This document shows, in pieces, positions 30,645-42,310 of a stretch of 64,000 nucleotides of DNA. The translations under genes and the position numbers were made by a program. The notes under the pieces were generated by a model. That model ran no database searches. It worked only from the letters and a program-made list of their open reading frames with translations, and was not told the DNA's origin. Source of the stretch: Cacajao melanocephalus (lineage: Eukaryota > Chordata > Mammalia > Primates > Pitheciidae); the NCBI GenBank assembly GCA_963573385.1, contig CAUYLG010071213.1, positions 1 to 64,000 of the forward strand, read 5' to 3'. Within the stretch, counting starts at the first letter, position 1. Every line of letters begins with the position of its first letter.

Positions 30645-31006
30645 AGGCTCAGGGAGGCAATTCTTTTTATTGTCAAGGACGAAGAAACAAAGTGTAGAAA
30701 TACTATACAGTTATACACAGTGGTCATGAGCTACAAGATAGGAGTGGGATGGAGGGGAGACGTGGTAACACACAGCATTATTCTGAACGAGCGCCAGCTC
30801 TTCATTCTAACACTTGAACCAAGGACAGACATCCGTCCTTTTTCAGTAAGGCTGCAGCAGAATGCAAACGTGACTCAGTTTATCAGCTCCCACAGGGCAG
30901 GCAGCGCAAGAGGCTATTCTAAGTTGGCTTTGGGAGCCCCCATCTCAAACACAGAGTGGATGCTGAAGATGGTCCCTGGCCGCTGCTGGTGGCTGGTCCC
31001 GGCTCG
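30645..31006 (-). other. LYRM4: LYRM4 3' untranslated region (predicted)
   Basis: About 360 bases follow the LYRM4 stop codon on the minus strand. A canonical AATAAA polyadenylation signal is present on the minus strand at 30671-30666, and cleavage would be expected some 10-30 bases beyond it, near 30.64-30.66 kb. The stretch shows no recognisable interspersed repeat. The exact end is inferred from the signal, and other LYRM4 isoforms with different terminal exons may exist that cannot be predicted from sequence alone. Confidence 0.7.
30666..30671 (-). terminator. LYRM4: Polyadenylation signal AATAAA for LYRM4
   Basis: The plus strand reads TTTATT, which is AATAAA on the LYRM4 strand, 336 bases downstream of the stop codon. 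It is the first canonical signal after the stop and lies in non-repeat DNA. Confidence 0.75.
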
Positions 31007-31075
31007 CTAGGTCCTGGGCATGTCTCGATTCTCAATAATCAGCTTGTCAGTTGAATACAGTTGGCCAATGTGGAC
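31007..31075 (-). CDS. LYRM4: LYRM4 (ISD11) last coding exon, C-terminal 22 codons plus stop
   Basis: Read on the minus strand, this exon encodes the C-terminal 22 residues, beginning VHIGQLYS and ending ENRDMPRT, followed by TAG at 31009-31007. This matches the C-terminus of human LYRM4/ISD11. The protein is a small LYR-motif mitochondrial factor that binds the cysteine desulfurase NFS1 together with acyl carrier protein and stabilises it for iron-sulfur cluster assembly. The LYR motif is encoded in the first exon, which is not in this window. The exon starts directly after a splice acceptor: minus-strand CCTTCAG precedes the first GTC codon, with AG at 31077-31076, so the intron is phase 0 here. 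The frame is intact and no substitution relative to the remembered human tail is apparent. LYRM4 is a multi-exon gene whose other exons lie at higher coordinates, apparently outside the window. Confidence 0.93.
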
Positions 31076-32462
31076 CTGAAGGCAAACAAAGGACACAGGT
31101 CAGGAACTGCAGCCCTCTAGCCCCTGGGAAAGGTCAGAAGGAACATTTCCTAACCTTTATGATACCAATGTTAGCCATCCCTGGACTGATCCCTCTGGTC
31201 ACTGCACTGTGGGGCAAACCCAGTCACTAGCACTGCCTTGGCTAGCTCCACACACCATCCAACTCCCATTTCCCCCACAGTGAGAAGTTAGAGGGATCCA
31301 CATACACATGTCTTATCTCTGAAACAGCATGAGGCTATAGCCTGGGATTCTGGGGATGTAATGAGCTGGGTGAGGACTGTGTGCTGGTGGCAGAGCTATC
31401 AGATGTGTGCCCAACACCTCCTCTCCTAAGAGGATTTCCTTCCCTTAAACTGGTTCTTGCATAGGGAAAGTGTTTTAGAACAATGCAGAGATGGGTGCTG
31501 TCTTTGCTGGGGTAGAAAAATCATTGCATGCAGGGTAATGCAAACACTATTCCGCGGCCCATCCTGGGTGGGTTGAGGACATCTGTCTGAGTGCCTGCAC
31601 CTCCTGCTCTCCATCTTTCCTGCCGTCTTCTTTTTAAAGTGTTCTTTTTATTAAGTGTCTTGGTGCCCAGTGTTTCCACTGGCCCAGGTGGATGCTGGAG
31701 CCATCATCTGGGGTTATAGCACATCTTTCCTCTGGAACAAAGAGCCTTGCCACAATTTTTCTCTAAAAGCATTTCCTGAGTGATACATTTTTAGGAACCA
31801 GTGGAAGTGATGAAGAAAGGGCTGACCATTAGCGACTCTATCTGGATTTCAGAGCAATTGGTAACGATCTATGGGTAATTTGGGGTAACTGCTGTTTAAG
31901 TAAATGACGGTAAACTCCTAAAGGCCAGAGCTGCCACCCAGAGCAGCCAGGGGTCAATATCCTCATATGGTTTTCCTCTCCCACTTTAAGCGAAGGCCCA
32001 GGACAAACAGCGATCACGTCATTACTACAGCATGTGTTACAGAGTGGTGCTCTGTCACCAAGGACAGCCCCGCATCCATCTGAGGGGTTCGGTTTCCCGT
32101 GCCATTTGCTCGGTCTTCAGTCTGCCCTTGCACAAACGCATCTTGAAGGTCCGTGGCACGGATAACAACTGCGAAGTGTTATGGTGGTGCAAGAGAAAGT
32201 GAAGGAAAAAGCAAGAGCAGCACATCATCTAAGAAGAAAGCAAAGTAGATGGCGGAGATTTAGCAGATGGGGGGGATCTTGCAGGTATTTTTAATTGCAA
32301 GTGAAAGCCTGAATTAGAAACCAAAAGACCCAAGGTGGTGTAGAGAATGAGCGCTCCAGCACAACTCCTAACAAGTCACCATGATGAGCTTTGCTATTGT
32401 GTCTTTGGTCTTCCCTTCCTCTCGTTAATGTAGAGAAGATTTTGGATGCAAGTGGATGGGGC

Positions 32463-32545
32463 GGGTCTGGGATGCTGTGTTTCTTGCAACCTGCAGGTAA
32501 CGCTGATGCTGCCGGTACGCAGGCCACACTTTAGGTGGCAAGGTT
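32463..32545. mobile_element. MER5A-like fragment
   Basis: GTAACGCTGATGCTGCCGGT followed by GCAGGCCACACTTTAGG resembles one end of MER5A. Short and diverged. Confidence 0.45.
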
Positions 32546-33394
32546 GGAAGTCATCTTGAGCCTGTGAGGAGCCACACGGGGTTTCTCGGGGCTACGGTAC
32601 AGTCATGATGAAAGCTGCACAGGAACTTGTTTGGGCTTCCCTTCTGGAGAACCTGAAATAGCTGCTGGGTGAGCGAAGACATCTAAATCCTACTGCAGAG
32701 AAGAGGAGGATTGGCACTGTCCTCCACCCTGAACAGTACATGGTTTTGTTTTCATATATTAACCTCAACAGATACATGAACCCACTATTAAACGATATTC
32801 AGAAACAAAAGGCTAGAATACCAATGAGCCTCAAAAAAAAAGGGAAACATTATGTTTTAGGTAATTAAAATGAGCCTAATACAAACAATTCTGTATAACA
32901 GCTTGGATGATTCAGTTACCTGGGAGCTTGCTCTACATTTAATTGATCTCAGGGGATTCATCAGGAAACTGTCCTAGAAATGTCCACAATCAGACATTCC
33001 AGGAGTACTTGACAGAGTTTACCATCATCTTCCCAAGGCTTTAGTGGCATGTAGGAGTTAGAGCATGGCATAAGGAGAAACCCGTTAAAACATGCAATGG
33101 GCTGCCTTGGGAAGCTGTGAGTTCTCTGCCCCATGAGGAGCAGAAAGCGAGGATGGAGAAGGAAGGTGTTTGCTAGACCAGGGTTGAACCAGACGGATTC
33201 CTTCTGACTCAGCTTCTGTGATTACAGGCACTGTCCACGGCTCCAGGATCCATTTGGGACGCCTCTAATAACAGCCGCGTGGTCTCTGAATGACCCAGTG
33301 TTGATCCACATGTTCTACTTCTGGCACTCAGGAAGAAAAAGTGGCATCCTGGAAAGGCCCTGGGATAGGGCGGGGTCAGGACAAATGAGCTGCA

Positions 33395-33520
33395 GCCTGG
33401 GTGGCTCTGCTACTTGCTACGTGAGACTCTCCACTTCCTCTGGTCTCAGTTCGCCTGTATGATGAGGTCTGGACACTTCTAGGTGATCTTTATAGTCCTT
33501 TGCAGCTCCAGCAATATTTA
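33395..33520 (+). mobile_element. MIR-like fragment
   Basis: TGGCTCTGCTACTTGCTACGTG and CTCAGTTCGCCTGTATGATGAGG resemble the MIR core. Confidence 0.45.
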
Positions 33521-34582
33521 GGCCCTCAACAAAGTTGACCCGTGTCAATAGAAAGATGTGTGAGGTCTCCAATCAGTGCAGCACCTACATGGCATGAGCG
33601 TCCCTAGGGCAGCTGGTGGGAATCTGGCCAAAAAACAGTCATGGCAGACAAAGAGGAAGAAATGTGTTGCAGCAGCAGGAGGCGTGACTGGCTTTCTGCC
33701 CCCTCCTGAAGGGATGGCTCTCTTCTGTCCACCCATTCACTGCCCGCAGCCTGGTGGCACGCTCATGAAGCCTGCCCTCCTCTGCTGTCACCTGGACCAT
33801 CTGTGTGGTCTGTGCATGTGATCCCTATGAGGTCATGTGCTCCAGTTCATGTCTGTCTTCCCTTTTCCAGCCCCCTAACTGAGAGCCCTCAAAGGCAGGG
33901 CTGGTAAACACTGCTGTCTGTGTCGCTGGGCCCCACACAGTCCTGATAGACAATTCTGCTCAGCAGATCTCTGATGAGTGAGAGAGAGAAGGAATCTGAG
34001 CCCAATGCACTGAGAGCAAATGGCTCTGTAGTGAAGACTGACACACAGGCAGGGCTCTTTCTTACAAGTGAAAGGCACGTACCGCACACAGTGTGCACTG
34101 ACCCTGTAAGGAAAAAGGAGAGATGGATGCTGGGCAGCCCACAGTTATCTCGTGGTTATCTCCAATTACCACACAGAAAACCTGGAGGAGCCCTGGAAGA
34201 GCAGCCCCAACCCTGAGTCACTCTGTAGACAAGCAGTGAGCACCTCCTGTTCCAGGCAACTTGTGCTGATGAGACTTGCAGATGTGATTCCTGCCTGCAG
34301 AAAGCTCTGAGTCCAGGAAGGGAAAACAGGCAAGAATTGAGATAAGTGACCTAGCATCTGGAATGTCCTAGCCCAGAGGAGGGCACACAGGCCTAGAGGG
34401 ATCTAGAAGACGCGTGACTCAGCCTGAGGGAATCAGGGAAAACTTCTCAGAGGAGATAGCCTTTGGGAAGGAGGAGCTCAGAGACCCAGAGGCTGGAGCT
34501 GGGGCAGGGGTGAGAAGCCCATGACACGATTGGATGTGGAGATGGTCAGAGACAGAAATGGGCTGTGAGTGTGGATGCAGAA

Positions 34583-34608
34583 GGGTGAGGGTGAGGATGG
34601 GGGTGGGG
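34583..34608 (+). other. Potential G-quadruplex motif (plus strand)
   Basis: G-runs at 34583, 34589, 34599 and 34605, with loops of 3, 7 and 1 bases. Confidence 0.5.
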
Positions 34609-35137
34609 AAGGCGGAGAAGAGAGAATAAAAGAGAAGTGGGATAGGGCCAGAACACAGATGCCAAACTCCACTCGGAGGGGAGGGAAAGCTGTTAAAATG
34701 TTAAAAATGGAAGACCAACCCATTCAGATCTGTGGTTAAAAAAGATCACCTTGACTTAGGGTCAAGGCAAACAAGAGGTGGAGTGTTGTGGCAAGGGGAC
34801 CTAGTTAAGGGACCAGTAAGAGTGCAGGTGAGAGGTGATTCCAGCTTGGAAGCAGGAGTGGCAGAAGGTCTAGAGGGGCAGCCAGAGGAATACGTGGGTG
34901 CTGCGTTGAAGGGGACCCCACCCTTGCAAGTTCGAGACTGGTGTGTGTGTGGACGCTGTAAGAATCACGGTCCCTCAGTTTTTGGTGAGTAATGAAGGCC
35001 CAGAAAAGTCAATCCATCTAGAAGCAAAGACACGAACCCCAAATCTTCTGACCTCCGTCCAGTGCTTTCTCCAAAATGCTGCTCCTCTACTACGTCCCAA
35101 CCATTTCTTCCTTTCTTTTCTCCTTTTCTCTCTTTAT

Positions 35138-35262
35138 TTTTTTAGCGGCAGGCTCTCACTATGTTGCCCAGGCTGGTCTTAAACACCCGGGCTTAAGTGA
35201 TCCTCCTGCCTCAGCCTCCCAAGTAGCTGGGATTATAGGCATGTGCCGCCGTGCCTGGTTAA
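35138..35262 (-). mobile_element. Alu monomer (FLAM-like)
   Basis: Single antisense monomer from GGCTCTCACTATGTTGCCC to TGCCGCCGTGCCTGG. Confidence 0.8.
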
Positions 35263-35339
35263 TCAATGCTGATTTCTTCATAGTGCGAATTACACATAAC
35301 TATGAGCCTACGTTATGAAAATGTGAGATAACCACATGA

Positions 35340-35815
35340 GATAACTGTGGCCTGCCCGGCATCCATCTCTCCTTTTTCCTTATGGGGCCAGTGTACATCT
35401 AGAAGTTTACACTCTCCAGACTCCTGTGCAGCTAGAGGTGGCCAATGAGGTGTCAGCTGTCATCACAGCTGGAGCATCTAGTTAAGTCCTTTAAAGTGGG
35501 CTGCCTCAGACTGGGGGCATTCCACTGCCTGCCTGCCCCTGACTTTGTCTCCATTCTGCCTGGAATATCAACTTAATAGCTGGAACACCAGCAGACATCT
35601 AGCACTGTGAGGTAAGTTTGATATGGGAGCTACAGGCTAAGGCTGGGGGGCAGAAAGGAGGTGCCTTGGTGCTTGATGACCCTGGAGCCACCGTGCCAGC
35701 TCCGGACGCCTTATTGCCAGATTTCTTTTGCATGCGAGAAAAAGAAACCTCCATCTTTTTAAAGCTCCTGTTACTTGGGTTTCTTGCTATGTTCAGCGAA
35801 ACCAATCCTTACTGA
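35340..35815 (+). mobile_element. Possible old LTR remnant, family not assigned
   Basis: The segment ends with a GTTACTTGGGTTTCTTGCTATG to CCTTACTGACTTG arrangement that resembles 3' ends of old ERVL/MaLR LTRs. Coding sequence is absent. Confidence 0.35.
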
Positions 35816-36032
35816 CTTGAATGCACAATGAGAATTTTAATGTGAGATCATATGACTAACAAAACAAAGGCCGGTGCAGAGAAGGGGGTGATCTGTGCCC
35901 TGAGGCAAGTAGAAGCAATGTCCCTATCATCTGGGGAGGTGCAATTAACAGGTACCTACTGTAGCTGTTTCCAAAGTTTAAAAAAACTACGCAGGAAATT
36001 ATAAAGATCCTGCTCTTTTTCTCTCTCAATCA

Positions 36033-36256
36033 GGGGTGGCCAATCTTTTGGCTTCCCTGGGCCACACTGGAAGTCTTGTCTTGGTCCACACATAAAATAC
36101 ACTAACAGTAACAAAAGCTGATGAGCTAAAGAAAAAAAAAATCACACACACAAAAAAATCTCATGTTTTAGTTTACAAATTTGTGTTGGGCCACATTCAA
36201 AGCCATCTTGGGCTGTTGTGTGGCCTGCGTGCCATGGGTTGGACAAGCTTGTCCTA
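36033..36256 (+). mobile_element. MER30-like hAT nonautonomous element
   Basis: About 225 bases from CAGGGGTGGCCAATCTTTTG to GGGTTGGACAAGCTTG, including CTGGGCCACACTGGAAG, ACATAAAATACACTAACAG and TTTGTGTTGGGCCACATTC. Imperfect terminal inverted repeats are visible. The family name rests on recall. Confidence 0.65.
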
Positions 36257-36299
36257 TTTAGTTGCATTAGGGTATGTGGCTATTAATATTTTGGTATTT

Positions 36300-36680
36300 T
36301 TGTCTAGCCTGTTAAATCACATATAGATTTAAAATGTGTGTGTATATATATACAATATTTATATGTGGAATCATAGCATAACTTGCTTTTTAACTTAACT
36401 TTGTATTATGATCCTTATGTCATTAACTATCCTTTTAAGGAATATTTTCATTAACTGTATAATACTCCATTGTAAAGATACATCATAATCTAACCACTCC
36501 CATATGACAAACATTTAGATTGTTTCCACTTAACGCTAGGATTATCATTCTTATGTATAAACCATTTATCAAATCTGATTTTTTTTTCCTCATAAAAGGT
36601 TACTGGAGGCGGAATTGTTGGTTAAACAGATATGAATATTTTTATGGTTACTGACGGATCTTGCAAAACTACTTTCTAGA
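36300..36680 (-). mobile_element. Old L1 3' fragment, antisense
   Basis: GTATAATACTCCATTGTAAAG, CATTTAGATTGTTTCCACTTA and GGCGGAATTGTTGG are antisense L1M 3' landmarks. Confidence 0.6.
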
Positions 36681-38354
36681 AGGCCTGTCTGGCTGACACT
36701 CCCTCTGGTGGCCCCTTTGAAGGCTCTGGCAGCACATTTATCATGCCACAGAACAAACATTCTTCTCTCTACTCTACTGTGTGCTAAAGGCCGTATTCTC
36801 TATGAATTGGTTAGAAGAAGAGCGTAAGATTCTCCTGTTGTGTGGCCCTCTGCTGTGTTCCTTACAAAAGCCCCCATTACAATACTTAGAATCAAATTTA
36901 TTTCTCAAAGTCCACTAATCTAGAGGATCAAAATTCTAGGGGAGGGGTGCTCTGTTGCAAGGCATGTAGCTGTGAGGTGGGATCGACCCCATGGAAAAGA
37001 CCCCAAAGGAAACCCAAAGAATGAAGAGCCGGGGGGCAATCTGAAGAGCCAAGTTTTAGGAAACTTGAAATCAAAACAAACCAAATTTATAGGCTTTGAC
37101 AGAAGTTTGATTAAAAAGAAAACAAATCCATTCCAGTATGACAATTTTATGGCCCTTAGGAGGAAAAAAACTAATGATATCAGGTCTTACAATGTGAATG
37201 GTGTTAAGAGGATACACAGATGCATGTCCTTCTATCTGTCTGATATATATACTGCATATATCGGGGCCACCCACATGGTCCCTGTACTGTAACGGTAAGT
37301 GGGCCTGCCTCAGTTCCCTACATGAGCATCAGTGACCGTGCGGAGGAGGGAGAAGGGGTCATGCTACTTGACTCAGGTGCATTCAAAGCACAGTTTAGGA
37401 CAGTGCCAGACACACAGAAAGTGCTCAGAAAGTACCTGAAAACTAAAAATATCAGTCCCATACTCCACAGTTCTAACGGTCTGTGCCTACTGACTCTAAA
37501 ATCCAGATAGAAAAGTGATTACAGAGTGCTTTGATAGTGAGCCACAAGTGAAAATATAGAACTGATGAAGACAAGCGAATAAAAACAGCGATAGGACCAT
37601 TTACTGCAACAAGAATGTTCCCTGACTGTTAAGTAAAATCAAATGATTTAAATTTGGCCCAGCAGATTTACCCAGAGCCGTTACAAAAGAAGGAGGGGAA
37701 ATATTCAGTTCACGCAGGGAGAAAATATTAAAAACTTATCTTAATGAGGGCTAAGGAGTTGAGGCAATAAATGTTTGTGTAACAGTTCTGTTGCATTTAT
37801 TTGGGTTGTAAAATGTGTCGGCACACAACAGGAGGCCAGCCGGGATTGATGCTGCGGTGCTAAATGACAAAGAACACTGCTCTAAGCTGCTCCAAACTGC
37901 AGGTGAGAGGCTCTGGTCAATGGAAGAGAGGTAGTGCAATGAACAGTTTCACGTTACAGTCCCTCCAGAATCCCAGATTGACTTATACAGCCACATCAGA
38001 CTATTACTGTGCATAAATTGGTCATTAAAGCTGATCACACTGTTATTCCATAAAGTTGAGAGAGTTGGCATTAGAGTCTATTGGAAAAGTACACAGATAA
38101 CTGCCAGTAGCCGAGATGACTAGATGGCTCAGAAATGCTTATGAGCCCAAAGACTCATTAGACAACCTGCAGGGGAGGAAGGAGCAGGATATAAGAAAAG
38201 ACAATTGGCTACAATGCTTCAGGTCTTCACTGCTTACTTTTCTGAAGCAATGCACAGCCACGCCCCCCGCAACACATCTCTGTCTGACTGGCGTCCCAGG
38301 AGCTGGGCTCAGTTGCTAGGGGAATGGGTGCTGGGGAGGCTGGAGTGGGGAATG
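36681..38354. other. No feature recognised (LYRM4 intron)
   Basis: No repeat or conserved element was identified by eye. Confidence 0.35.
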
Positions 38355-38560
38355 GACACAGACCTGGGCTGGGATCCTACTCCTGCCTTTGCCACTTCCT
38401 GTCTATTTTGCAGAGTTGCTATGGGAATCAAACAAATCACAAGACATGAAGAAAATCTACCATTTTCCCTAGTTCCTTCCCAGGTCCCAAATATACGAAA
38501 TGTCCTAATGCTACTGGGAAGATTAAATAACCACAGTGTTAGGCACCTGGCAAAGGCCTA
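38355..38560 (+). mobile_element. MIR SINE fragment
   Basis: GCTGGGATCCTACTCCTGCC, GCCACTTCCTGTCTA and TTAGGCACCTGGCAAAGGCC follow MIR order. Confidence 0.5.
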
Positions 38561-39058
38561 AGTGTTATTTACATGCACAGGCTTGTGCATGGCCTGTCTC
38601 CATCAAGATGCATATTATGGGATCCTAGACCCTCACCTTAAGGATCTCAAGGCCCCTCACCCTTCAGGAGATGGTGGCAATGACAGCCGAGCTCACCTCC
38701 TGGGTTTGAATGTAAGCTTTCTGGATTGGACTCAAAGGTGGACTGCTGAGTTGTTCTTTCCTCATCTCTACTCTGGGGGCATGGCTTCCTGCCCAGGCAG
38801 GGCCCATGAAACTGCCAGCTGGTCAGAGCAGTCTGGTACGAGGAGGTGGCTGCACCCTGGAAGGTTACAGGAGAGACATGGATGTCTAGCTTTGCTGGTG
38901 AAGCCAAGGGGTAAACTGTTCTGCTCTCTTCCCCCTCAGAGGTTGGGGGCCGCAGGGCACAGTGCTAAATCTTGCCTCTGGCATCATGATGATAATACTT
39001 TTAATGATGATAATGCTATAAGTAGTAAAAAATAATGATAATGAAATTAATAGTGATG

Positions 39059-39195
39059 ATTAATGAGCATTTACTATGTACCAGGCACTGCTCTAAGTGC
39101 TTAATTAATTATCAATCACTAAATGAAAGTATTTCTTTTAGCTTTACAATAACTTTATGAGGAAGGTATCATTATTATCATCAATTTGTAGGCTT
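39059..39195 (-). mobile_element. MIR SINE fragment
   Basis: Antisense MIR start: GAGCATTTACTATGTACCAGG, GCACTGCTCTAAGTGC, then CAATAACTTTATGAGGAAGG. Confidence 0.75.
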
Positions 39196-39359
39196 TTACA
39201 GGCAAACTTTATCTGTCATGTTTTCCTTTAATTTCTATTTTTGAAGGGTGTGTACTTGCTCTGCTAGGCATGCTTTTCCACTTCACATGTCAGAAGCTGA
39301 CACCCTAGTGAATCACACTGAAAACATAATGGGAAAGGATAGCAACAGCAGTCACAGTG

Positions 39360-39740
39360 ACAAGAGATACTCCTAGATGTAAACTTAATAAGACACGTGT
39401 GATCTTTAGAAACAAACTAAAAAACTAAGAAATATAAAAATTTAGTGAGAGATATACCATGTTCATGAAAAGATGGAGTCATATAAAAAAGCCAATTTTT
39501 GCAAATGAATTTACATTTAATACAATGATAATACAAATTCTGACAAGATTTGAAAAAATACTTGACAGATGACTTTAAGGTTTACGTGAATTAAAAGTCA
39601 AGAATACGAAAAACTTTGAACAGGAAAAATCTTAAAGTGTTTTTGAGATGTAATGAAAACAGAATGGCATTGGGCCAAGGAGAGAGAAATTAACAGAAGA
39701 GAGAGTTACAAACCAGAACCTGTTAAGTAGAGGTAGCTAA
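39360..39740 (+). mobile_element. Old L1 ORF2 3' remnant (non-coding)
   Basis: AGATATACCATGTTCATGAA and AACAGAATGGCATTGGGCC, with intervening A-rich sequence, follow the order of the L1 ORF2 C-terminal region. Stops and gaps interrupt any frame. Confidence 0.6.
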
Positions 39741-39912
39741 CACATAAAATCATACTCCTGGAGATTTGGGACTTAGCTTAAAGGGGCTGTGGTAGCCAGA
39801 ACATTTCTTGGAAGTTCCTATTCATCTTCATGTAAATGATGTATTCTGCTCTATAGCATATTTGTGTTTATTTTCATATAAAAATGTTTTCCCTGTCAAA
39901 TGTGGTAGGGAA

Positions 39913-40072
39913 CCACCTTGGTACACACCTATAGTCCCAGCTACTCAGGAGGCTGAGGTGGGAAGACTGCTTGAGCCCAGGAGTTTGAGGCCATAGTGTT
40001 TTATGACCTTGCCTGTAACTAGAATGCAAGTAACTGCATTCTAGTCTGGGCAACATAGCAAGACCTGGTCTC
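39913..40072 (+). mobile_element. Alu monomer with internal hairpin insertion
   Basis: Monomer from CCTTGGTACACACCTATAGTC to AGCAAGACCTGGTCTC. A perfect 11-bp inverted repeat (ACTAGAATGCA at 40018-40028, TGCATTCTAGT at 40035-40045) sits where the usual CACTGCACTCCAG box is expected. Confidence 0.75.
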
Positions 40073-40288
40073 TTAACATTATTTTTTTTCCTCCAAGTTG
40101 ACAAGTAACCCAGACCCTCCAAGAAGATGCACTGTATTTACCCTGTTGCCTTTGAGTACCTTCTGATATACCCAGTTTCAGAAGCATATTTTTAAGATAC
40201 TTCACTTTCCTAAGATAGTTACACTTTGATGGGGACTTTGGACGGCCAACAACAACAACAAAACAAAACCTTGAGCCACCAAAAAATA

Positions 40289-40588
40289 CTTTTTTTCTCT
40301 TTTTTTGAGACAGAGTCTCACTCTGTCGTCTAGGCTGGAGTGCAGTGATATGATCACAGCTCATTGCAACTGCCACCTCCTGTATTCAAGCGATTCTTAT
40401 GGCTCAGCTTCTTGAGTAGCTGGGACTGCAGGCCTGTGCCACCACACCTGGCTAATTTTTGTATTTTTAGTATAAATGGGCTTTCACCATGTTGGCCAGG
40501 CTAGTCTCAATCTCCTAACCTCAGGTGATCTTCCTGACTCAGACTCCTAAAGTGCTGGGATTACAGGTGTGAGCCACCATGCCCGGCC
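40289..40588 (-). mobile_element. Full-length Alu
   Basis: Antisense dimeric Alu from TTTTTTTGAGACAGAGTCTC to CCACCATGCCCGGCC. Confidence 0.93.
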
Positions 40589-41653
40589 AATAAATTTTTG
40601 ATAGAATTTCAGCATATGGTTTCAGATGGCACATACTAAACTGCCTGCTCCTGTTCACCTGCACTGAGGAAGGTGAGCATGACATCTGTGCCCCTCCTCT
40701 GGCTTAGACAAGTCTGGACATCCTTCCATGCTGCCTGCAATTCATGCAGCAATTGTCCCTGGTAAGATCCCAGCAGGGAGAGGCACTGCCACAGCCTTGT
40801 CATAGTCAGTCACCAGTGATAAAAGCTTATTCCTCAAATAGACCATTTTTATCATGCTCTTTATATTTCCCAATTTTTTTAAAAAAAGCACACGGAAATA
40901 GGGACACATATATATATATGTCTACATTTTTTGTCTTTTCTGTATAGCAACAAGAGGTATTGTGAAACCCAAACTTATGAATATCAACCACATGGTGTTC
41001 CTCTAAAAATAGCCCTCAGTCCGCAAAACCTTTTTTTTTTTTTTTTGTAGAATCCAGTAGGTTTGTTTTTCAAAATGCTTACATTTGACAGCATAACATT
41101 GCTACTTTTAATTCTGCCACCATTTTAAGCAGCAGAAGAGTGCCTAAAGGGACCATCCAAATTGAAGTGTGGTAGCTGAGAAAGAGGCCATTTCAAAGAA
41201 GCCAGGAGTGCCTTTTTACTTCCCCTCTCCCAGTACACACTCCATCTCCATTCTTCCTATAAGCCTTCAATTTCCGATATGAGATATTCTTAATATGGAG
41301 GGAGGTGGTAGGGAGTTGGCCTCTTATTTCCTCTGTGTTATTGCTGGCAGAGTGATGAGCAAATTCATATCCCTGCCCACTATCCTATGTCACAGTTAAT
41401 AATTAATATGTTTCATCTTTGCTTGTTGGGAAAAGAGAGAAACAAGGTGCAAGAGTGCACACTCTTCATCGGCATGACCACATGTCCAGTCCACATCCAC
41501 TGTCCCAGGGTGACTGTAGATAGAGCCCTTGTTCGCTCTCAAGTGTCTCTGCCTGAATTATGAACACACAGTTGCCCTCACTCTTAGCCACTTTTGTCAG
41601 CATGCCGCACCAGCCTGTTGTTTTTCTGAATGTCTCATGTTCAGTTAAAAAAC

Positions 41654-42293
<640 letters not shown>

Positions 42294-42310
42294 GGAATGA
42301 AACTATTTTA

